Source: UMGS1387 sp045646465
GTDB taxonomy: Bacteria; Bacillota; Clostridia; Oscillospirales; CAG-382
NCBI GenBank assembly: GCA_045646465.1
Contig: JAZRKT010000067.1
Coordinates: forward strand, 1 to 24,949
DNA: 24,949 bases
Direction: 5' to 3'
Shown here: piece by piece, positions 15,858 to 22,757 of the stretch
Numbering within the stretch: the stretch's first letter is position 1
Layout of the letters: every line of letters starts with the position of its first letter
Position numbers and translations under genes: made by a program
The notes under the pieces: generated by a model
What the model was told of the DNA's origin: nothing
Databases searched by the model: none
What the model saw: only the letters and a program-made list of their open reading frames with translations

Positions 15858-16474
15858 TTAAAACTGTTCATTGCTTTATCAGTTTCACCTTTATTCATAA
15901 GAACAAGTGCCTGGCAAACATCGTCGAATCTTCCCTGCAATGCTTTCATTTCGTCTTCGGAAAAATGTGAAAGCACCCAGTCTGCAAGCACCATTTCGGG
16001 ATGGGGCTTCTTACCTACGCCCATTTTTATTCTCTTGAATTCCTCTGTTCCGAGGCACTCAATTATGGATTTGATGCCGTTATGACCGCCTGCACTTCCC
16101 TTTTTCTTGATTTTGAAAGTGCCGGGTTCAAAGGAGGTATCGTCAAAAACCACGGTAATGTTTTCGACAGGTATTTTATAAAACTTTGCTGCCTTTGATA
16201 CAGCCTGTCCCGACAAATTCATAAAAGTCTGGGGAAGCATCAGCAATGTTCTGTTACCGCCTATCACAGCTTCTCCCACAAGTGCATCAAATTTAGCTGT
16301 TGTAATACTGCAATTCCACTTTTTTGACGCATAATCAAGTGTCAGAAAGCCTGCATTATGGCGGGTTGTCTTATATTTATCTCCGGGATTTCCAAGCCCC
16401 ACTATCATATGGGTTATAGGAGTTTTGGGGTCTTCTTTTTTTTCTATTTTCCTGAAAAGGTCAAAAATATCCAT
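15851..16474 (-). CDS. pth: Peptidyl-tRNA hydrolase
   Basis: Pth frees tRNA from peptidyl-tRNA that drops off the ribosome. The 207-residue protein shows GLGNPGDKY with N29, TRHNAGF with catalytic H39, FMNLSG with N86, the FDDTSFEPG block with D112, and GSAGGHNGIKSI. Compared with E. coli Pth it has an N-terminal extension of about 20 residues (MDIFDLFRKIEKKEDPK), which is frequent in clostridial homologues; the upstream ribosome binding site is weak. It follows mrnC by 17 bases in the same direction, within the cysE-cysS-mrnC run. Confidence 0.96.
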   Translation of the reverse strand: MDIFDLFRKIEKKEDPKTPITHMIVGLGNPGDKYKTTRHNAGFLTLDYASKKWNCSITTAKFDALVGEAVIGGNRTLLMLPQTFMNLSGQAVSKAAKFYKIPVENITVVFDDTSFEPGTFKIKKKGSAGGHNGIKSIIECLGTEEFKRIKMGVGKKPHPEMVLADWVLSHFSEDEMKALQGRFDDVCQALVLMNKGETDKAMNSFNS

Positions 16475-16491
16475 TGCTTTCTCTTTCTTTT

Positions 16492-16917
16492 TTAATCTTT
16501 AAGTACAAACGCCATTTCAAACAGCTCTTTTGCACGCAGGATGTTCCCCGAGACATAAAGATATCCCATAAGAGCCTCAAAGCCCGTAGCACGTCTATAC
16601 TGTATAAGCTCGCCGTGCTTTGGCGTAAAATGGGTTTTTGCGTTGCGTCCTCTCTTAAAAACGCTCATTTCCTTTTCCGAAAGAGCATCAAGAATACGCT
16701 CCACACCGTCGCTTTGCGCTTCGCAGGTGATAATTGCCTTTGAAGCACGTACAAGTGCTCCCGGCTTTACTTCGCCGCTGAAATTAAGCACATAGTCCCG
16801 TGCAAAAAGCTCCATTACCGCATCACCCATATACGCAAGGGCAAGTATGGGAAAGCTGTCGGGATTTTTATTTTCTGCGAAAAAGCCTATCTGCGTTCTA
16901 TTTACACTCTCTTCCAT
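16492..16917 (-). CDS. mrnC: Mini-ribonuclease 3
   Basis: Mini-III is an RNase III catalytic domain without the double-stranded RNA-binding domain; in B. subtilis it matures 23S rRNA ends. The 141-residue protein has the signature LAYMGDAVMELFAR with D32 and E36, then RNAKTHFTPKHGELIQYR and YRRATGFEALMGYLYVSG, and ends soon after, as expected. The ATG overlaps the end of cysS by 16 bases with AGGGTG just upstream, so translation is probably coupled. The order cysE-cysS-mrnC is the classical Firmicutes arrangement. Confidence 0.96.
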   Translation of the reverse strand: MEESVNRTQIGFFAENKNPDSFPILALAYMGDAVMELFARDYVLNFSGEVKPGALVRASKAIITCEAQSDGVERILDALSEKEMSVFKRGRNAKTHFTPKHGELIQYRRATGFEALMGYLYVSGNILRAKELFEMAFVLKD

Positions 16918-18350
16918 TTAGCACCCTGAGGAGTATCCTCAATAACAATACCTTTTGCTTTTAAATCGTCTCTGATTTTGTCAGCTGTCGCCCAGTCCTT
17001 AGCCTTCTTAGCTTCGGCACGTTTAGCCACAAGTCCATCAATTTCAGCATCCTCGTCGCTGTTTTCGCTTGCCTTTATTTCAAAGCCGAAAAGTGTAACA
17101 AGCTCCATATAGATTTCCTTAGTCTTTTCAAGGAATTCAAGAGAAAGGTTGTCATTTGCAAGAGCCTTATTTATATCACGTGTAAGCTCAAAGATTGCCG
17201 CAATACCGTCCGCGGTATTGAAATCGTAGTCAAGAGCCTCGCACATCTGTGTTTTTCTTCCATAGAAGCCTTCAAGAAGCTTGTTTTCTTTCTCGGTAAT
17301 TGTTCCTGTACCATTTTCCTTTGCAACCTTGATTCTGAAGGTGAGGTTTTCTTCGCAGGTGTGGAAGCGTTCAACGCTTGTCTTTGCCTGATTCATAGCC
17401 TCAACGCAGTAGTTGACGGGGCTTCTGTAGTGTGCAGAAATAATAAAGAATCGGATAGCTTCGTAGCCGTAAACCTTTGCAACGTCTCGTACCTTAAAGG
17501 AAATGCCGCTCTTTGACATCTTCTGTCCATCGGTAAGGATATATGCATTATGGAGCCACATTTTTGTAAATGTAGTATCTGCACAGCCCTTGCAGTCATT
17601 ATAGCTTTCGGACTGAGCAATTTCGTTTTCGTGATGAGGGAATGCAAGGTCCTCGCCGCCTGCGTGAATATCAATGTTATTGCCGAGATACTTCTTGCTC
17701 ATTGCGGAACACTCGATATGCCAGCCAGGTCTTCCGTTACCCCAGGGAGATGCCCAGTATGGCTCGCCCGGCTTTGTTGCCTTCCAGACCGCAAAGTCCA
17801 ACGGGTCTTCCTTGATGTCGGCAACGTCAATTCTTGCACCGCTGATAAGGTCGTCAATATCCTTGTGGGACAGCTTGCCATAGCCCTTGAATTTTCTTGT
17901 TCTGAAGTATACGTCGTAGTCTTCCTTTGATTCATCGGGCTTTACAGCATAAGCGTAGCCATTGTCAACAAGAGTTTTTACGATGTCAATAATTTCGTCG
18001 ATGTTCTCGGTTGCTCTTGGATGATTTGTGGCAGGCTTTACGCCAAGTCCCTTGGCATCGGTAAAATATTCTGCTATATACTTTTCCGCAACTTCCTTTA
18101 CCGTTATGCCTTCCTCGTTGGCACGCTTAATCATCTTGTCGTCGATGTCGGTAAAGTTCTGCGTAAAGTTTACTTTATATCCTCTGTATTCAAGATATCT
18201 TCTCAAAAAATCGAACACCACAAAGCATCTTGCATTTCCAACGTGGAAATAGTCGTATACCGTAGGTCCACAGGCGTACATCTTTACAGTTTCGCCGTCA
18301 AGGGGCACAAGTTCTTCGTACTGTTTTGTCATTGTGTTATACAGTTTCAT
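16902..18350 (-). CDS. cysS: Cysteinyl-tRNA synthetase
   Basis: CysRS charges tRNA-Cys. The 482-residue protein carries the HIGH-type motif HVGN (36-39), KMSKS (277-281), and the catalytic zinc ligands C27, C214, H239 and E243 (in YACGPT, HIECSAMS and FPHHENE). The C-terminal helical anticodon domain ends in the typical DTPQGAKWKR. AGGAGTG lies about seven bases upstream of the ATG. It follows cysE after 129 bases that hold a perfect palindrome, and overlaps mrnC downstream. No T-box leader with specifier loop is visible in that gap. Confidence 0.98.
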   Translation of the reverse strand: MKLYNTMTKQYEELVPLDGETVKMYACGPTVYDYFHVGNARCFVVFDFLRRYLEYRGYKVNFTQNFTDIDDKMIKRANEEGITVKEVAEKYIAEYFTDAKGLGVKPATNHPRATENIDEIIDIVKTLVDNGYAYAVKPDESKEDYDVYFRTRKFKGYGKLSHKDIDDLISGARIDVADIKEDPLDFAVWKATKPGEPYWASPWGNGRPGWHIECSAMSKKYLGNNIDIHAGGEDLAFPHHENEIAQSESYNDCKGCADTTFTKMWLHNAYILTDGQKMSKSGISFKVRDVAKVYGYEAIRFFIISAHYRSPVNYCVEAMNQAKTSVERFHTCEENLTFRIKVAKENGTGTITEKENKLLEGFYGRKTQMCEALDYDFNTADGIAAIFELTRDINKALANDNLSLEFLEKTKEIYMELVTLFGFEIKASENSDEDAEIDGLVAKRAEAKKAKDWATADKIRDDLKAKGIVIEDTPQGAKWKRV

Positions 18351-18392
18351 TTTTCTACACTCCTATAGATAGTCTATGTGACACTGTGATAT

Positions 18393-18418
18393 GTTACTTT
18401 TCTTAAAAGAAAAGTAAC
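18393..18418. repeat. Perfect 26-base palindromic element between cysE and cysS
   Basis: GTTACTTTTCTT (18393-18404) and AAGAAAAGTAAC (18407-18418) are exact 12-bp inverted repeats around a 2-base centre. No T-run follows the stem on the minus strand, so it is not a standard terminator for cysE. Seven A's follow it on the plus strand. The remaining bases of 18351-18479 hold only the cysS ribosome binding site. It may be a dispersed palindrome or an mRNA processing or stability element. Confidence 0.65.
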
Positions 18419-18479
18419 CAAAAAAACTTTATTTTGGCTATCGCCGTTTAATTAAAAGTATCTAAAGTAAATCTCAATC

Positions 18480-19145
18480 TTATTCCTGTCGTGTGTTTTT
18501 CTCCGCAAGCTGTTTTTCAAGAGCTTCAATACGCATATACATTTTGCAAAGCTCCTGTGACACAGGGTCTGGAATATGAATCTGGTCAAGGTCATTTTTA
18601 GCAGGACAGTCATCGCTTTTTTTGTTACGTGAGCCCGCAAAAATCATTCTTGCCGGAACACCCACAGCCGTTGCGCCCTCGGGAACTGTATCAAGCACCA
18701 CAGCACCTGCCGCAATTTTTGCGTTATCGCCTACGGTAAAAGGACCCAGCACCTTTGCTCCCGAGCCGACCATTACGTTATTTCCGAGGGTGGGATGACG
18801 CTTGCCCGTATCCTTTCCCGTACCGCCTAAGGTAACGCCCTGATATATTGTGCAGTTATCTCCCACTATCGCCGTTTCGCCGATAACAACGCCACTTCCA
18901 TGGTCGATAAGAAGTCCTTTTCCAATTGTGGCGCCGGGATGTATTTCAATGCCTGTCATAAAACGCGCAAACTGGCTTATCCAGCGTGCTATAAATTTTC
19001 TGTTATGCTTATAAAACCAATGGGAAAACCTATGGTAAATTACAGCGTGAAGTCCCGAATAAAGAAAGAATATTTCAGCACTGCTTCTTGCTGCAGGGTC
19101 TCTTTCTTTTATGGAACGTATATCATATCTCAGTCTATCGAACAC
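18480..19145 (-). CDS. cysE: Serine O-acetyltransferase
   Basis: CysE acetylates serine to O-acetylserine, the first committed step of cysteine synthesis. The 221-residue protein has the N-terminal helical domain (FDRLRYDIRSIKERDPAARS) and a left-handed beta-helix with hexapeptide repeats from about residue 70 (HPGATIGKG, IDHGSGVVIGE, GVTLGGTGK, KRHPTLGNNVMVGSGAKVLG), ending GVPARMI and a charged tail. The GTG at 19145 is chosen because AGAGG lies eight bases upstream and it gives the canonical MFDRLR beginning; a GTG at 19154 lies inside that site. It follows pgsA by 13 bases and is next to cysS, so cysteine supply and its charging to tRNA are linked. Confidence 0.95.
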   Translation of the reverse strand: MFDRLRYDIRSIKERDPAARSSAEIFFLYSGLHAVIYHRFSHWFYKHNRKFIARWISQFARFMTGIEIHPGATIGKGLLIDHGSGVVIGETAIVGDNCTIYQGVTLGGTGKDTGKRHPTLGNNVMVGSGAKVLGPFTVGDNAKIAAGAVVLDTVPEGATAVGVPARMIFAGSRNKKSDDCPAKNDLDQIHIPDPVSQELCKMYMRIEALEKQLAEKNTRQE

Positions 19146-19158
19146 AGACAGCACCTCT

Positions 19159-19773
19159 TTAAATTGTAATATATTTCTTGTATGCCATTATATACTGCAT
19201 ACCCGAGTAGATGGTGAAGAACACCATTACCGACATACAGATGTATGTAAGAGGTGTACACGCTGCTAATTTTTCAAGCCCCAGAGCCGAGAATATTACA
19301 GGCTCCAAAATAAGCAATTCTACAAATATACACTGTGAGAAGGTCTTTATTTTACCCGGCATTGCCGCTGCAATTACAACTTTTTCGCCTGTTACCGCAA
19401 TAAGTCTTATTCCGCTTACCGCAAGCTCTCTGAAAACAGTAATTGCCGTCGCTATAACCAGCCAAAGTCTCAGGCTGTCATACACATAAATGCCTGCCAT
19501 AAGTGCGCCGATAACCATAAACTTATCTGCAAGCGGGTCCATAAACTTACCAAAGCTTGTTACAAGGTTATGCTTTCTTGCAATTTTGCCGTCAACAAAA
19601 TCTGTTATTGCAGCACCCAAGAAAAGCACGGCGGATACTATGTAAAGCGAAAGTCTTACCCCAGCATTTTCCATATTTTTGGCGAGCATTATACTTACCA
19701 TAAACAGCGGTACCATAATGATTCTTATTATCGTCAGCTTATTTGGAAGATTCATATTTTTCCAAGCATTCAT
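19159..19773 (-). CDS. pgsA: CDP-diacylglycerol-glycerol-3-phosphate 3-phosphatidyltransferase
   Basis: PgsA makes phosphatidylglycerol phosphate, the precursor of anionic membrane lipids. The 204-residue membrane protein shows NLPNKLTIIRI at the N-terminus and the full CDP-alcohol phosphotransferase motif D-x2-D-G-x2-A-R-x8-G-x3-D-x3-D: DFVDGKIARKH followed by FGKFMDPLADK. About six membrane spans are seen. The ATG has AGGAC about 11 bases upstream; a second Met six codons later is a possible alternative. It lies 17 bases after rimO and 13 before cysE, all in one direction. Confidence 0.94.
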   Translation of the reverse strand: MNAWKNMNLPNKLTIIRIIMVPLFMVSIMLAKNMENAGVRLSLYIVSAVLFLGAAITDFVDGKIARKHNLVTSFGKFMDPLADKFMVIGALMAGIYVYDSLRLWLVIATAITVFRELAVSGIRLIAVTGEKVVIAAAMPGKIKTFSQCIFVELLILEPVIFSALGLEKLAACTPLTYICMSVMVFFTIYSGMQYIMAYKKYITI

Positions 19774-19790
19774 AATTCAAATCCGTCCTT

Positions 19791-21143
19791 TCATACAATT
19801 ACTTCGCCTAAGAGGTCATAGTCCAAAACCTCTGTGATTTTTACGTTGACAAACTCACCATCGCCGATTTTTCTCGCTTTGGATGAAAAATATACCTTAC
19901 CGTCAATTTCGGGGCTATCATATTTACTTCTGCCGAAATACACGCCAGATGCCTTATCGTAGCCCTCGCAAAGCACCTCAAGCATTTTACCTACCTGCTT
20001 TTGGTTGAATTTTTCGTGTATTTCAAACTGATTCTGCATCAAACTATCGTATCTTCTCTGCTTTGTCTTTTCGGATACTATTCCCTCTTTGATATTCGCC
20101 GCAGGCGTTCCCTCTTCACTGGAAAATTGGAACACGCCCAGACGCTCAAATTTTACTTCCTTCAAAAACTCTGCAATTTCCGCAAATTCTTTATTGCCTT
20201 CACCCGGAAAGCCCACAATAACCGTTGAACGTATTGCAATACCCGGAACTGTATCTCGAAGCAGCTTTATTCTTTCTCTGATAAGCTCACCATTACCTCT
20301 GCGGTTCATAAGCTTAAGCACCTTGTCTGAAATATGCTGTATAGGAAGGTCAACGTATTTTACGATTTTGTCCTCCTCTGCAATTGTCTTTGCAAGGCTC
20401 TCGGTAATTTCCTCAGGATAGCAGTAAAGAATTCTTATCCACTTTATTCCGTCAATCTTACAAAGCTCCCGAAGAAGCTTATCAAGGCTGTAAGTGCCGT
20501 ACAAATCAAGTCCGTACCGTGTGGTATCCTGCGAAACAAGGATAATTTCCTTTGCTCCAAGTGCAACCATTTCCTTCGCTTCCGCAATAATATCCTCCAT
20601 AGGTCTGCTTCTAAATTTTCCGCGAAGATAAGGAATGATACAGTATGTACATCTGTTATCACAGCCCTCGGATATTTTAATATATACGGAATACTCTGGA
20701 GTTGTCACAACTCTGTCTCCGCCCATAGATGAATTTTCGGGAAGTGTTACACAGCTGTACTTTGGTGCTTCTCTTTCTCCGCCGTTTTCATATGCATATT
20801 TTACGGCTTCTGCGATTTTTTCAATATCGCCCACACCCACAATTGCATCAACTTCAGGCATAAGCTCGAAAATTTCTTCTTTATATCTTTGTGCAAGACA
20901 GCCCGTTACGACAATGCCCTTTAAGTGTCTGTTTTCTCTGAGCCATGCTACGTCGAGAATTGTTTCTATTGCTTCCTGCTTTGCACTTTCAATAAAGGCA
21001 CAGGTGTTGACAACCACAACGTCGGCATAAATGTCTTCTTCGACAATTTCTATATCGTTTTTCAACAGCATTGCCAGCATCACTTCGGAGTCAAGAAGGT
21101 TCTTGGGACATCCCAGCGACACAAATGCACACTTTATGCTCAT
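19791..21143 (-). CDS. rimO: Ribosomal protein S12 methylthiotransferase (radical SAM)
   Basis: RimO adds a methylthio group to an aspartate of ribosomal protein S12. The 450-residue protein has the three N-terminal cluster cysteines C12 (SLGCPKNLLDSE), C48 (NTCAFI) and C82 (TGCLAQRY), the radical SAM CxxxCxxC motif with C161, C165 and C168 (EGCDNRCTYCIIPYLRG), and a C-terminal TRAM domain (about 380-450). The LGCPKN form and the RSRPMEDI block favour RimO over its tRNA-modifying relative MiaB. The ATG at 21143 has AAAGGAA six bases upstream; the frame remains open further upstream but without a good start. A possible promoter lies at 21259-21289. pgsA follows 17 bases downstream. Confidence 0.96.
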   Translation of the reverse strand: MSIKCAFVSLGCPKNLLDSEVMLAMLLKNDIEIVEEDIYADVVVVNTCAFIESAKQEAIETILDVAWLRENRHLKGIVVTGCLAQRYKEEIFELMPEVDAIVGVGDIEKIAEAVKYAYENGGEREAPKYSCVTLPENSSMGGDRVVTTPEYSVYIKISEGCDNRCTYCIIPYLRGKFRSRPMEDIIAEAKEMVALGAKEIILVSQDTTRYGLDLYGTYSLDKLLRELCKIDGIKWIRILYCYPEEITESLAKTIAEEDKIVKYVDLPIQHISDKVLKLMNRRGNGELIRERIKLLRDTVPGIAIRSTVIVGFPGEGNKEFAEIAEFLKEVKFERLGVFQFSSEEGTPAANIKEGIVSEKTKQRRYDSLMQNQFEIHEKFNQKQVGKMLEVLCEGYDKASGVYFGRSKYDSPEIDGKVYFSSKARKIGDGEFVNVKITEVLDYDLLGEVIV

Positions 21144-21258
21144 GTTTATTTCCTTTCTGTAAACATAATTACCCTTTTTAAAACTTTTCATTATATCATA
21201 CCACAATTCAAAGAAAAATTCAAGTGCTAAATACATTTATTTAAATATTTTTGAAAAT

Positions 21259-21289
21259 AAAATATTTTTTTAATTGTTGTAACTGTCAA
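21259..21289 (-). promoter_or_regulatory. Possible promoter for rimO-pgsA-cysE
   Basis: On the minus strand a perfect TTGACA (21289-21284) is followed at 17-19 bases by AT-rich -10 candidates (AATATT or TATTTT), giving a leader of about 110 bases. The -35 box lies within an inverted repeat AATTGTTG / CAACAATT (21272-21279 and 21287-21294). The -10 match is only fair. Confidence 0.4.
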
Positions 21290-21386
21290 CAATTTTTTTG
21301 GTATTAACATAATGAAAACACAAAACAGGCATAATTCAAACAAGAATATAATATAATATTCCGTCATTGAGAAAGGAAGGTTAATT

Positions 21387-21929
21387 ATGAGCATTAAAAA
21401 CAGACGCATATATGTACTTTTAACAGGCTTTCGCGACACAGGCTCAAAGCTTTTAAGAGCCTTTACGGGATGCCGTCACACCCACGCATCCATCGGACTT
21501 GAAGAGGATATGAACACCTTTTACAGCTTTGTCTACAAGGGCTTTATCGTTGAAAAGATTGTAAGATATTTAAAACCCGATTCAAAACCCTACAGCTGCA
21601 GGCTGTACGAGCTTAAGGTTACGGAAAAGGTATACAATGCCGTTAAAAAGGTAATTGAAGGCTTTATCAACGTAAAAAGCAAGCTATCCTATTCAAAGCT
21701 TGGCGTTGCAATGTGTCTTTTCAAAATTCCCTACAGAAAAAAGTTCAGTTATTTTTGCTCTCAGTTCGTTGCAGAGACGCTTCGCCGTTCAAAGGCTGCA
21801 AAGCTTGGACGTGACAGCTCACTGTATTTTCCAGAGGATTTACCCTGCATATCAGGACTTAAGCTGTTATTTACCGGCAATCACAGAGAGCTGTTCAACA
21901 AATACTGCGTCAGCTTAAGTATCGTCTGA
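21387..21929 (+). CDS. Permuted NlpC/P60-like (YiiX/YaeF-type) cysteine hydrolase
   Basis: The 180-residue protein has the layout of the circularly permuted papain-like family. A histidine motif lies near the N-terminus (CRHTHASIGL, H33) and the cysteine motif comes later (SYFCSQFVAETL, C124), the reverse of normal NlpC/P60 order. There is no signal peptide or membrane span, so it would act in the cytosol. Related enzymes cleave amide or thioester bonds, some on lipids, some on cell wall peptides; the substrate here is unknown. AAAGGAAGG precedes the ATG by six bases. Upstream is an AT-rich stretch with overlapping TATAAT boxes (21347-21357) but a poor -35. A strong terminator follows at 21964, so it is probably transcribed alone. 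Confidence 0.7.
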   Translation: MSIKNRRIYVLLTGFRDTGSKLLRAFTGCRHTHASIGLEEDMNTFYSFVYKGFIVEKIVRYLKPDSKPYSCRLYELKVTEKVYNAVKKVIEGFINVKSKLSYSKLGVAMCLFKIPYRKKFSYFCSQFVAETLRRSKAAKLGRDSSLYFPEDLPCISGLKLLFTGNHRELFNKYCVSLSIV

Positions 21930-21963
21930 CGGAAGTTTCTACCTAAATTCACCATATTTTCTC

Positions 21964-21995
21964 GGGGCTGTCCCAAAAAACAGCCTCCTTTTTTT
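21964..21995 (+). terminator. Intrinsic terminator after the permuted NlpC/P60-like gene
   Basis: GGGGCTGT (21964-21971) pairs with ACAGCCTCC (21980-21988) with one G-U wobble, and seven T's follow at once. It lies about 35 bases after the stop codon at 21929. Confidence 0.88.
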
Positions 21996-22035
21996 ATCCT
22001 ATATGTAAACAATACGCTCTCATACAAATTACCAC

Positions 22036-22064
22036 TTGAAATTATCCGAATTTTATGATATAAT
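22036..22064 (+). promoter_or_regulatory. Sigma-A promoter for the exported protein-SpoIID gene group
   Basis: TTGAAA (22036-22041), a 17-base spacer and TATAAT (22059-22064) with a TG extension before the -10 box. Transcription should begin near 22071, about 28 bases ahead of the TTG start at 22099. No other clear promoter or terminator is found until 24802, so the four genes that follow may share it. Confidence 0.85.
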
Positions 22065-22098
22065 TGCCGTATATCAATGAAAATAAGGATGTGATTCT

Positions 22099-22590
22099 TT
22101 GAAGAAAACACGTTTAACTGCACTGTTATGCGGAGTATTGTGTGTTTCTGCACTTATATTTGCCGCAGCAAGTGTAACAGCCTCCACAGACACCGATCCG
22201 TTAATTACACTGAGCTATCTTGAAAAGGTAGCGTTTCCCAAGTTTAAGGATGACGTTCTTGCTTCTGTTCCAAAGCCTGAGCCTGCTCAGCCGACAGCAA
22301 CCCAAAACGTAAGCGCTTCCTACAGCGTCATAGAGGTTCTGAAGGATCAGACAGTCCTTGCAGGCTCTGTATGCGAGATTATCGTGCGCCCCGGAAGCAG
22401 TGCTGTATGCGTATCCCCCTTTGAGGATCAGGGCATTGCCGACATAACATTGGGCAGCGAAATACTTAACGGTACCGAAATACCCATCAATTCCTACTGT
22501 ATAATTCCAAGAGGAAACGACGGCAGAGGCATTAAGATTTTAAGTGAAAAAGCATATATAATGATTAGAGGTGACTATACAATTGGCTAA
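22099..22590 (+). CDS. Exported protein of unknown function
   Basis: This 163-residue protein begins with a basic Lys-Lys pair and a long hydrophobic stretch (about 7-28) ending in small residues (VTAS), so it is either secreted or held by an N-terminal anchor. A Pro-rich spacer (KPEPAQPTATQ, about 55-66) leads to a compact C-terminal domain with mainly beta-strand character, ending PRGNDGRGIKILSEKAYIMI. I know of similar undescribed proteins next to SpoIID-type genes in Clostridia but no function. The start is TTG with AAGGA eight bases upstream. Its stop overlaps the start of the next small gene by eight bases, which implies coupled translation. Confidence 0.75.
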   Translation: MKKTRLTALLCGVLCVSALIFAAASVTASTDTDPLITLSYLEKVAFPKFKDDVLASVPKPEPAQPTATQNVSASYSVIEVLKDQTVLAGSVCEIIVRPGSSAVCVSPFEDQGIADITLGSEILNGTEIPINSYCIIPRGNDGRGIKILSEKAYIMIRGDYTIG

Positions 22591-22690
22591 CAAGAAAAAG
22601 GACACAAAGAAAATCGCAGTCAGAGTAATTGCAATCGTTCTTGCCGCGCTGTTTGTGCTTGGCGGTATTGCTGCAATCCTCCCCTTCTAA
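22583..22690 (+). CDS. 35-residue single-span membrane protein, Prli42/DUF4044-like in size and plan
   Basis: A TTG-started frame overlaps the previous stop by eight bases and has GAGGTG nine bases upstream. It encodes a lysine-rich start (MANKKKDTKKIAVR), one strongly hydrophobic span (VIAIVLAALFVLGGIAAIL) and a short end, PF. Size, charge and layout resemble Prli42, the small membrane protein that anchors the stressosome in Firmicutes, and the wider DUF4044 group, but the sequence is too short to decide. The ribosome binding site, the overlap and the clean protein pattern make translation likely. Other possibilities are a small regulator or partner of the neighbouring exported protein or SpoIID-like enzyme. 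Confidence 0.65.
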   Translation: MANKKKDTKKIAVRVIAIVLAALFVLGGIAAILPF

Positions 22691-22757
22691 GCTGCATATT
22701 ATTTACGGCATATGGTCTTGAGAATAAGGTTATGCGCCGAAAATTCAGGGTGATTAT

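Noticed and set aside
18351..18479. T-box leader ahead of cysS
   Set aside because: Cysteine genes of Firmicutes are often T-box regulated, but the gap is only 129 bases and shows no T-box core, specifier loop or antiterminator. The gap before cysE is 13 bases.
21227..21439. 70-codon minus-strand frame between rimO and the permuted NlpC gene
   Set aside because: It overlaps the promoter regions and the start of the plus-strand gene, has no ribosome binding site, and is AT-rich and hydrophobic by composition only.
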